A stretch of DNA of 12,250 nucleotides from F23-B02 sp045642545. Its GTDB lineage: Bacteria; Bacillota; Clostridia; Oscillospirales; Oscillospiraceae. Shown piece by piece: positions 6,870 to 12,250 of the stretch. The notes below the pieces were generated by a model. That model worked only from the letters and a program-made list of their open reading frames with translations. It was not told the origin of the DNA and made no database searches. The stretch lies in NCBI GenBank assembly GCA_045642545.1, contig JAZUJB010000105.1, positions 1 to 12,250 on the forward strand. The letters are read 5' to 3'. The translations under genes and the position numbers were made by a program. How positions within the stretch are numbered: the stretch's first letter is position 1; the number at the start of each line of letters is the position of its first letter.

Positions 6870-7514
6870 TTAAATCCAGCCTAAGAACGCGCAGATTACA
6901 ATAAGAACAGCGTCAAAGCCGAGGATGAGTCCGTCGACCTTGAGTGCGCTCTTGACTGTGGGTCTGTCGTGTACATAGAAAGCGGTTGCAAAGAAGGGCA
7001 GGTAGCCGATGAGCCACAGCAGCCACGGGCAGCTTCTCTGCCAGAACGGCCACTCCCAGGTGAGAATTCCGCAGTAGTTGAGGAAGCATTCGATGCAGAC
7101 TGCTGCAGTTGTAAGAATGACGCAAAGAACGATTCTGTTGTTGATGCCGAGAATCTTCTTTTTCTTGTCCTCCGGCAGCATAAGGCAGACGGAGATGCCC
7201 ATAATGAGGAACATCATTGAAATCTCAAGATTGTAGCCAATCATGATGAGCAGAGAGGTGTCACCGACACCTACGGGAGTTCCCCATACCGGTGCAAAAC
7301 CGCTGATTGCACAGACCATGGAGTTCCAGATTTCATTGAATATGTCCATGCCCCAAAGTGCAACGCCGCCGAGAACTACCATGTAATGCTTTTCATGAAG
7401 CTCCTTGCTGACGATGTACATCAGAATAAGAAACAGCGGCACGGCATACCAATGCATTGTTGCCTGCGGATTACGCAGAATAGTAAGCGCAGACTCTGTA
7501 AATGCTGAGTACAT
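6870..7514 (-). CDS. Six-helix integral membrane protein of unknown family
   Basis: The protein has 214 residues with likely transmembrane helices at about 24-38, 44-70, 86-113, 127-148, 163-181 and 192-213. I do not recognise the family. The membrane segments contain clustered polar and aromatic residues: MDIFNEIWN (56-64), YNLEIS (94-99), IECFLN (141-146) and WEWPFW (153-158), then VHD at 181-183. Such buried Glu, Asn and Trp residues suggest a ligand-binding or catalytic membrane protein rather than a simple anchor. The start is set by a GGAGG SD (complement of 7521-7525) 6 bases before the ATG. It is followed by the coupled 30-residue peptide gene and converges with the ceramidase gene. 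No export signal or known domain is evident. Existence of the gene is nearly certain; function is open. Confidence 0.88.
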   Translation of the reverse strand: MYSAFTESALTILRNPQATMHWYAVPLFLILMYIVSKELHEKHYMVVLGGVALWGMDIFNEIWNSMVCAISGFAPVWGTPVGVGDTSLLIMIGYNLEISMMFLIMGISVCLMLPEDKKKKILGINNRIVLCVILTTAAVCIECFLNYCGILTWEWPFWQRSCPWLLWLIGYLPFFATAFYVHDRPTVKSALKVDGLILGFDAVLIVICAFLGWI

Positions 7515-7551
7515 TGTTTTCCTCCTTATATTTTTTTGTTCGCTTTTGTTT

Positions 7552-7581
7552 CATATAAGCACAATGTATATACAAAGTCAA
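7552..7581 (-). promoter_or_regulatory. Candidate promoter for the six-helix membrane protein gene
   Basis: On the minus strand, TTGACT (7581-7576) is followed after 18 bases by TATATG (7557-7552). Initiation near 7546 would leave a leader of about 30 bases. It lies back to back with a candidate promoter for the divergent gene at 7671. Confidence 0.45.
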
Positions 7582-7589
7582 GGAAAGTG

Positions 7590-7618
7590 TTGGAAATAAA
7601 AAATGTTCAACATAAATT
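7590..7618 (+). promoter_or_regulatory. Candidate promoter for the helical-bundle protein gene, with an inverted repeat in its spacer
   Basis: TTGGAA (7590-7595) and TAAATT (7613-7618) are spaced by 17 bases, each matching four of six consensus positions. A perfect inverted repeat ATGTT-C-AACAT (7603-7613) occupies the spacer and could be an operator. Both calls are tentative. Confidence 0.35.
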
Positions 7619-7670
7619 ACCTTGATTGTGCAGAAGCTATGCTTATCAAAACAGAAAGGTGAATAGTGCT

Positions 7671-8105
7671 ATGAACGAAAAGGATACGGTAAAGCTTCTG
7701 CGCGAGTGCGATGCAGGTGTTAAAATGGGCATTTCCTCGATTGAAGATGTTGTGGACAGAGTGCAGGCAAGCCGCTTCAGACAGCAGCTTGCAAACAGCC
7801 GCGCCGACCATCAGAAGCTTGAAAAGGAAATTCAGACCGAGCTTGACCGCTTCAGCGACGAGGGCAAGGACCCAAACCCCATGGCAAAGGGTATGTCATG
7901 GATTAAGACCAACGCAAAAATGGCTCTTGACAACTCCGACCAGACAATTGCGGACCTTATGACCGACGGCTGCAATATGGGCGTTAAGTCACTGCACAGA
8001 TATCTCAATCAGTACAAGGCCGCTGATGAGAAGTCAAAGGACCTGACAAAGCGCCTTATCAATCTTGAAGAAAGTCTTGCGATAGATATTCGCAGTTATC
8101 TGTAA
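7671..8105 (+). CDS. Ferritin-like helical-bundle protein, DUF2383-like
   Basis: This is a 144-residue soluble protein made almost entirely of amphipathic helices, consistent with a four-helix bundle. Helix boundaries are roughly 3-30, 31-62, 75-112 and 114-142. Family-like features include DAGVKMGISSIEDV (14-27), the linker DEGKDPNPMAKGMSWIKT (63-80) and TIADLMTDGCNMG (92-104). It resembles small DUF2383/ferritin-like proteins common in clostridia, which have no established role. I see no clear pair of ExxH motifs, so metal binding is doubtful. The frame is open from 7626, but I chose 7671 because an AAAGGTG SD (7655-7661) precedes it by 9 bases and the extra 15 N-terminal residues look unlike the family. 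A terminator follows directly, so it is monocistronic. Confidence 0.8.
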   Translation: MNEKDTVKLLRECDAGVKMGISSIEDVVDRVQASRFRQQLANSRADHQKLEKEIQTELDRFSDEGKDPNPMAKGMSWIKTNAKMALDNSDQTIADLMTDGCNMGVKSLHRYLNQYKAADEKSKDLTKRLINLEESLAIDIRSYL

Positions 8106-8106
8106 A

Positions 8107-8136
8107 AAATCACCCCGTCATCTGACGGGGTGATTT
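8107..8136 (+). terminator. Bidirectional terminator between the helical-bundle gene and rodA
   Basis: ATCACCCCGTC and GACGGGGTGAT form a perfect GC-rich stem around a short ATCT loop, flanked by A and T tracts. It lies between two converging stops, 8105 (+) and 8143 (-), and can serve both genes. Confidence 0.88.
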
Positions 8137-8142
8137 GCATAT

Positions 8143-9294
8143 TTAATACTGAATGAAGTGCTGCTTGGGCTTTGGTCGGAATTTAACGCCAGATACAAGT
8201 CCAACCGCAGCGTACAGCGTTACGATTGACGAGCCTCCGTAGCTGAAGAAGGGGAGCGTAATGCCGATAACGGGGGTGATGCCGATGCACATACCGACAT
8301 TGATGAAGGTCTGGAAGGTGAGCGCTGCGGCAACACCGAAGCAGATGAGCATACCGAAGGTGGAGCCTGAGCGGACACCCACCACGCAGCAACGGATTAT
8401 TATAATGGTGAGAAGCACGAGAATGATGATGCACGCTACCATACCCAGTTCCTCGCCGATGGAGGCGAAAATGCAGTCAGTGTGCTTTGCATCAAACCTG
8501 CCCTGAGCGAAGCGGCCGTTATGAAGACCCACGCCTGTAAATCTGCCCGCAGTAAGAGCCTCTTTTGTCTTCGTTGTCTGCCATGTAATACCGGTGCCTG
8601 AGGGGTCAACCACATCGGGAATGTACGGCGCGAGAATTCTGTTCTTCTGATAGTCGGCAAGAACAAAGTTCCACATCAGCGGAACCATAGCCGCAACCGC
8701 CGCCGCGGCAATTCCGAGCCAGTACCATGCGACACCGCCTGCGATGAGCATGACGATGAAGATTGCAAGGAATATAAGCGCGCTGCCGAGGTCCTTTGTG
8801 ATGCCGACGATGAGGGCAAACAGTAAAAACCAGTGGAGGGCAAGCTTGAAAACGGATTTGAACTGATTGAGCTCCCGCCGCTCCTTGTATATCGTCATCT
8901 GCTTTGCAAGAAGCACGATGAAGATAACCTTGACGAGCTCGGACGGCTGAAGACCGATGCCGAAAAAGCGGTACCATGCCTTGTTGCCGGTACCGTCATC
9001 ATGACCGAAGAAAATAAGACCGGCAATGATTACAAAATCGAAAATGGCAAGATATATCCACTTGTCTGCAATCAGGTCGGCGTCAATGACTGTAAAGATA
9101 ACGAAAGCCGCTATACCGAGGCACATTGCGAATGCCTGAACGATAACATATTTGCTTGTGTGCTCGGACAAGGTTATGCTGCGTATTGCAAAAATGCCGA
9201 ACAGGGTGGAGATTATACAAACAGCAAGCAGAAACAGGTCTGCACGCTTGAAAAATTCTTTTGTCAAACCGGAGAGCTTGTTTATCAGACCCAC
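8143..9294 (-). CDS. rodA: SEDS peptidoglycan glycosyltransferase RodA
   Basis: RodA polymerises lipid II into glycan strands during side-wall elongation, working with a class B PBP. The 383 residues form about ten transmembrane helices. SEDS signatures are present: NKAWYRF (104-110, with the conserved W107), GLQPSELVKV (114-123), KDLGSALIF (167-175), KHTDCIFASIGEELG (270-284) with the essential aspartate at D273, and the C-terminal block TPVIGITLPFFSYGGSS (340-356). The usual TDFIFA reads TDCIFA here. The start is unusual: it is a GTG, an in-frame TGA lies three codons upstream, and the only SD-like AAAGG ends 2 bases before the GTG. No ATG occurs before the first helix. RodA is preferred over FtsW or SpoVE by overall pattern and lack of division-gene neighbours. 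Confidence 0.9.
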   Translation of the reverse strand: MGLINKLSGLTKEFFKRADLFLLAVCIISTLFGIFAIRSITLSEHTSKYVIVQAFAMCLGIAAFVIFTVIDADLIADKWIYLAIFDFVIIAGLIFFGHDDGTGNKAWYRFFGIGLQPSELVKVIFIVLLAKQMTIYKERRELNQFKSVFKLALHWFLLFALIVGITKDLGSALIFLAIFIVMLIAGGVAWYWLGIAAAAVAAMVPLMWNFVLADYQKNRILAPYIPDVVDPSGTGITWQTTKTKEALTAGRFTGVGLHNGRFAQGRFDAKHTDCIFASIGEELGMVACIIILVLLTIIIIRCCVVGVRSGSTFGMLICFGVAAALTFQTFINVGMCIGITPVIGITLPFFSYGGSSIVTLYAAVGLVSGVKFRPKPKQHFIQY

Positions 9295-9321
9295 CGCCTT
9301 TCAATTTACTAAATTGCCAAA

Positions 9322-9334
9322 TATCATAATGATA
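9322..9334. repeat. Inverted repeat between divergent rodA and tsaE
   Basis: TATCAT-A-ATGATA is a perfect 13-base palindrome with one central base. It sits about 30 bases upstream of the rodA start and upstream of the tsaE promoter. It could be an operator for rodA, but in such AT-rich DNA chance is possible. Confidence 0.25.
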
Positions 9335-9362
9335 CGATATGCATTTTAGCACATAATTCCCC

Positions 9363-9392
9363 TTTACGCAATGAGGTATCTTATGGTATAAT
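9363..9392 (+). promoter_or_regulatory. Promoter of tsaE-tsaB (extended -10)
   Basis: A perfect TATAAT (9387-9392) is preceded by TGG, forming an extended -10 element. A TTTACG -35 (9363-9368) lies 18 bases upstream. Initiation near 9399 leaves a leader of about 30 bases. Confidence 0.7.
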
Positions 9393-9429
9393 GCGATTTT
9401 AGAAAATGTTCAATTTTGGGGTGAGGTAA

Positions 9430-9852
9430 ATGCAGACATTCATAAGCCGCAGCGAAGCGGAAACTGAAGCAATCGGCGAACAGTTTGCAAAAAATCTTGC
9501 CGACGGAACAGTTGTTGCAATGTACGGCGACCTCGGCGCAGGTAAGACCGCGTTTGTGCGCGGTATGGCACGAGGTATGGGACTGACCTGCCGCGTATCA
9601 AGCCCCACCTTTACCATTGTCAACGAGTACGAGGGTGAGCGCGAGCTTATTCATTTCGATATGTACAGACTCAACGATGCCGATGAGCTTTTCGACATCG
9701 GCTGGGAGGATTACCTCGCACGCGGCGCAATCTGTGCTGTTGAATGGAGCGAAAAAATTGAAGATGCGTTCTACGGCGATGAGGTCGTGCTTCGCATTGA
9801 CAAGCTCGGCGATACCGAGAGAAAAATCACGATTACGGAGGGCGGAAAGTAA
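9430..9852 (+). CDS. tsaE: tRNA t6A biosynthesis ATPase TsaE
   Basis: TsaE is the ATPase that works with TsaB and TsaD to make N6-threonylcarbamoyladenosine at position 37 of ANN-decoding tRNAs. The 140 residues match the family length. The Walker A motif GDLGAGKT is at 33-40, the family block SSPTFTIVNEY at 57-67, HFDMYRL at 75-81, and the conserved EWSEKI at 105-110. A GGGGTGAGG SD precedes the ATG, and an extended -10 promoter lies upstream. Its stop shares a base with the tsaB start (TAATG), so translation of the two is coupled, as their shared complex would require. Confidence 0.96.
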   Translation: MQTFISRSEAETEAIGEQFAKNLADGTVVAMYGDLGAGKTAFVRGMARGMGLTCRVSSPTFTIVNEYEGERELIHFDMYRLNDADELFDIGWEDYLARGAICAVEWSEKIEDAFYGDEVVLRIDKLGDTERKITITEGGK

Positions 9853-10547
9853 TGCTTATACTTGCACTTGAGTCATCAGCAAAATCAGCCTCCGTTGCTC
9901 TCATGCAGGACGAAGCAGTCCTCGCCCAGTACAGCCAGTGTAACGGACTTACCCACAGCCGCACGCTGCTTCCCATGGTTGAGGATATGCTCAAAAATAC
10001 CGATATGAAGATTGCCGATGTTGATGCCATCGCAGTTGCACACGGTCCCGGCTCGTTTACGGGCATACGCATAGGCGTGTCCACCGTCAAGGGACTTGCA
10101 TGGGCCGCCGATAAAAAATGCGTCGGCGTTTCCACGCTCGGCGCTATGGCATGGCACGGCGTTGCCGCAGGCGGACTTATCTGTCCGGTTATGGATGCAA
10201 GACGCTCTCAGGTCTACAATGCGCTGTTTGAGATTAAAGACGGCGAGCCCGTAAGACTGTGCGCCGACAGAGCAATTGCTCTTGCAGAGCTTGCCGAGGA
10301 GCTTAAGGCACTTGACCGCGAGGCATGGCTTGTGGGCGACGGAGCAAAAATAAGCTACGATTTCCTTACTGCTGCGGGAATAAAGTGCCGTATGGCACCG
10401 CAGAATCTCATGTATCAGAGTGCATGGGGTGTCGGTATGGCGGCGCTGAAGGAAAAGCTCGGCACAGCCGATGACCTGCTTCCCGTTTATCTGCGGCTTT
10501 CTCAGGCAGAACGCGAGCGTCAGGAAAGAATGCAGGCACAAAAATAA
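9852..10547 (+). CDS. tsaB: tRNA t6A biosynthesis scaffold TsaB
   Basis: TsaB is the catalytically inactive ASKHA-fold partner that dimerises with TsaD in the t6A-synthesising complex. At 231 residues it has the normal length. Typical motifs are LALESSAKSASVAL (4-17), HSRTLLP (35-41), GPGSFTGIRIG (65-75), DARRSQVY (115-122) and the C-terminal PVYLRLSQAERER (211-223). The start overlaps the tsaE stop by one base; GGAGG near 9838-9842 inside tsaE serves as the SD. In many Bacillota, rimI and tsaD follow, but here upp follows after 58 bases. Confidence 0.95.
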   Translation: MLILALESSAKSASVALMQDEAVLAQYSQCNGLTHSRTLLPMVEDMLKNTDMKIADVDAIAVAHGPGSFTGIRIGVSTVKGLAWAADKKCVGVSTLGAMAWHGVAAGGLICPVMDARRSQVYNALFEIKDGEPVRLCADRAIALAELAEELKALDREAWLVGDGAKISYDFLTAAGIKCRMAPQNLMYQSAWGVGMAALKEKLGTADDLLPVYLRLSQAERERQERMQAQK

Positions 10548-10571
10548 GCGCAATATCCAATTAAGGTTTAT

Positions 10572-10577
10572 TATAAT
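10572..10577 (+). promoter_or_regulatory. Possible -10 element (TATAAT) upstream of upp
   Basis: A perfect TATAAT lies 28 bases before the upp start, in the 58-base gap after tsaB. There is no recognisable -35 hexamer at normal spacing and no TG extension. No terminator separates tsaB from upp, so read-through from the tsaE promoter is an alternative. Confidence 0.35.
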
Positions 10578-10605
10578 AAATATACATAAAGTTAGGAGAA
10601 AAACA

Positions 10606-11235
10606 ATGAGCAAGGTTTGCGTATTCGACCATCCCCTTATTCTTCACAAGCTGTCTATCATGAGAGACAAGGGCACCAGCGTTAAGGAGTTCCGTGAACT
10701 CGTATCCGAGATAGCAATGCTGATGTGCTATGAAGCAACCCGCGACCTCCCCACCGAAGAGGTTCAGATTGAGACTCCCGTTGCACCCTGCACCGTAAGA
10801 CGCATTGCAGGTAAGAAGCTCGCAGTAGTCCCCATCCTCCGCGCAGGTCTCGGCATGGTTGACGGTATGGTAAGCATGATTCCCAACGCAAAGGTCGGTC
10901 ACATCGGTCTGTTCCGCGATCCTGAGACTCTTGAGCCTGTCAAGTACTACTTCAAGATGCCCCCCGATATCGAAGAGCGCGATGTTATCGTTGTTGACCC
11001 CATGCTCGCAACCGGCGGCTCTGCATCCGCAGCAATCAGCTTCATCAAGGAAACCGGCGTAAAGCACATCAAGCTCATGTGCATCATCGGTGCTCCCGAG
11101 GGCGTACAGCGTATGCAGGAGGACCATCCCGATGTTGACATCTATGTCGCAGCACTCGATGACCACCTCAACGAGCACGGCTACATCGTTCCCGGTCTGG
11201 GCGATGCAGGCGACCGCATTTTCGGCACAAAGTAA
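10606..11235 (+). CDS. upp: Uracil phosphoribosyltransferase
   Basis: Upp salvages uracil by joining it to PRPP to make UMP in the cytoplasm. The 209 residues equal the standard length. Key motifs are ILRAGLGM (77-84), the PRPP-binding loop VVDPMLATGGSA (129-140) and the uracil-binding C-terminus PGLGDAGDRIFGTK (196-209). The frame is open upstream into tsaB, but the ATG at 10606 has an AGGAG SD 7 bases away and gives the canonical MSKVCVFDHPLI start. No PyrR-type attenuator is visible in the short leader. A strong terminator follows. Confidence 0.96.
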   Translation: MSKVCVFDHPLILHKLSIMRDKGTSVKEFRELVSEIAMLMCYEATRDLPTEEVQIETPVAPCTVRRIAGKKLAVVPILRAGLGMVDGMVSMIPNAKVGHIGLFRDPETLEPVKYYFKMPPDIEERDVIVVDPMLATGGSASAAISFIKETGVKHIKLMCIIGAPEGVQRMQEDHPDVDIYVAALDDHLNEHGYIVPGLGDAGDRIFGTK

Positions 11236-11253
11236 AATACACTCAACAAATAT

Positions 11254-11286
11254 AAAATCCCATCTGCATTGCAGATGGGATTTTTT
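11254..11286 (+). terminator. Bidirectional terminator between upp and lepA
   Basis: AAAATCCCATCTGC (11254-11267) and its perfect complement (11271-11284) flank the loop ATT, followed by a T run to 11286. It lies between the converging stops of upp (11235) and lepA (11293) and is symmetric enough to stop both transcripts. Confidence 0.92.
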
Positions 11287-11292
11287 GTTTCA

Positions 11293-12250
11293 TTATTCGT
11301 CAAGCTTGAGGACTGCAAGGAACGCCTCGGTCGGAATTGAAACCGTGCCGAGCTGGCGCATTTTCTTTTTGCCTTCCTTCTGCTTTTCAAGCAGCTTCTT
11401 CTTACGGGTAATATCGCCGCCGTAGCACTTTGCAAGAACATCCTTGCGCATTGCCTTGACGGTCTCGCGGGCAATAATCTTGCCGCCGATTGCCGCCTGA
11501 ATGGGAACCTCAAACAGCTGACGGGGAATGTTGTCCTTGAGCTTTTCGCACAGCTTGCGGGCTCTGCCGTAGGCCTTGTCCTTGTGTGCGATGAAGCTGA
11601 GCGCGTCGACCTGGTCGCCGTTTAAGAGCATATCGACCTTGACAAGCTCCGAGGGCTTGTACTCACTCAGCTCATAGTCGAGCGAGGCATAGCCCTTTGT
11701 GCGGGCCTTAAGAGTGTCGAAGAAGTCGTAGATAATCTCGTTGAGCGGCATATCGTAGCGAAGCTCAACAAGGTGGGAGTCAAGGTACTGCATATCCTTG
11801 TACTCGCCGCGTCTGTCCTGACACAAGGGCATGATGTTGCCGACAAACTCATTGGGGGTGATGATGGAAACCTTGACATAAGGCTCCTCGGCGTGCTCAA
11901 TAACCGCAGGGTCGGGGTAGTTGTGCGGGTTATCGACCATGACAATGCTGCCGTCGGTCTTTACTACCTTATATATAACGCTGGGAAGCGTGGTAACAAG
12001 CTCAAGGTCAAATTCGCGCTCAAGACGCTCCTGAATGACCTCCATATGCAGCATTCCGAGGAAACCGCAGCGGAAGCCGAAGCCGAGAGCAACGGAGCTC
12101 TCGGGCTCAAAGGACAGAGATGCATCGTTAAGCTGCAGCTTTTCGAGAGCGTCGCGCAGGTCGGGGTACTTGCTGCCGTCCTCGGTATAGATGCCGCAGT
12201 AAACCATTGCTCGTGCGGGGCGGTAGCCGGGCAGAGCCTCGTCGCAGGGC
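11293..12250 (-). CDS. lepA: Elongation factor 4 (LepA), C-terminal part cut by window edge
   Basis: LepA is a ribosome-associated translational GTPase involved in back-translocation and ribosome biogenesis. Only the last 318 or so residues are present; the frame is open to the window edge, so the apparent internal Met near 12207 is not the start. The visible part begins around PGYRPARAMVYCGIY. It contains the domain III/V landmark KLQLNDASLSFEPE, then GFGFRCGFLGMLHMEVIQER, and ends with the LepA-specific C-terminal domain, including AIGGKIIARETVKAMRKDV and CYGGDITRKKKLLEKQKEGK. These blocks are nearly invariant in the family and absent from EF-G. The N-terminal GTPase domain lies outside the window. 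Confidence 0.96.
   Translation of the reverse strand, partial: PCDEALPGYRPARAMVYCGIYTEDGSKYPDLRDALEKLQLNDASLSFEPESSVALGFGFRCGFLGMLHMEVIQERLEREFDLELVTTLPSVIYKVVKTDGSIVMVDNPHNYPDPAVIEHAEEPYVKVSIITPNEFVGNIMPLCQDRRGEYKDMQYLDSHLVELRYDMPLNEIIYDFFDTLKARTKGYASLDYELSEYKPSELVKVDMLLNGDQVDALSFIAHKDKAYGRARKLCEKLKDNIPRQLFEVPIQAAIGGKIIARETVKAMRKDVLAKCYGGDITRKKKLLEKQKEGKKKMRQLGTVSIPTEAFLAVLKLDE

Noticed and set aside
7035..7514. Resemblance of NEIWN in the six-helix protein to the ExxxN motif of alkaline ceramidases (CREST hydrolases)
   Set aside because: The conserved Asp and three-histidine metal site of that superfamily cannot be placed in the helices, so the resemblance is superficial.
8833..9312. Plus-strand 159-codon frame opposite rodA
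   Set aside because: It overlaps a clear SEDS protein in full, has a polar low-quality composition and no recognisable motif.
10471..10605. N-terminal extension of upp into tsaB
   Set aside because: The ATG at 10606 has a good SD and gives the conserved start and length. The extension only reflects an open frame inside tsaB.
1..12250. CRISPR arrays, insertion sequences, toxin-antitoxin pairs, phage genes or defence systems
   Set aside because: I read both strands and saw no periodic repeats, transposase motifs, terminal inverted repeats or recognisable defence proteins.

Overview
The window looks like chromosomal DNA from a Gram-positive bacterium of the class Clostridia, possibly a gut-associated Oscillospirales-type organism. 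The evidence is strong GGAGG-type ribosome binding sites, a mid-range GC content by eye, a DUF975 membrane protein, a DUF2383-like helical-bundle protein of a form I associate with clostridia, SLH cell-wall anchoring, and compact rho-independent terminators after most transcription units. The taxonomic call is an inference; no 16S rRNA gene is present. I see no phage, transposon, CRISPR or plasmid signature, and no gene-free stretch longer than about 165 bases.

Layout. 1-577 (-) is the N-terminal part of a DUF975 membrane protein cut by the window edge. 732-819 (+) is tRNA-Leu(CAG) with its own promoter and terminator. 939-3745 (+) is a trkA-trkH potassium-uptake operon with an ATGA stop/start overlap and a terminator. 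3908-6718 (+) is a large secreted enzyme: a neutral ceramidase catalytic region, the ceramidase C-terminal domain, and three SLH repeats. Converging on it from the minus strand are a six-helix membrane protein of unknown family (6870-7514) and a coupled 30-residue membrane peptide (6763-6855). 7671-8105 (+) is a small helical-bundle protein. 8143-9294 (-) is the SEDS glycosyltransferase rodA. Divergent from it is 9430-11235 (+): tsaE, tsaB and upp. 11293-12250 (-) is the C-terminal half of lepA, cut by the window edge.

Most of the window is core housekeeping: K+ uptake, peptidoglycan elongation, t6A tRNA modification, uracil salvage, translation elongation factor EF4, and a tRNA gene. The accessory element is the SLH-anchored neutral ceramidase. 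Every zinc ligand and the nucleophile serine known from the Pseudomonas aeruginosa enzyme can be matched by eye, so it should be an active surface amidase that cleaves ceramides or a related N-acyl lipid outside the cell. The adjacent membrane-protein/micropeptide pair is the least understood part of the window. Nothing but proximity connects it to the ceramidase.
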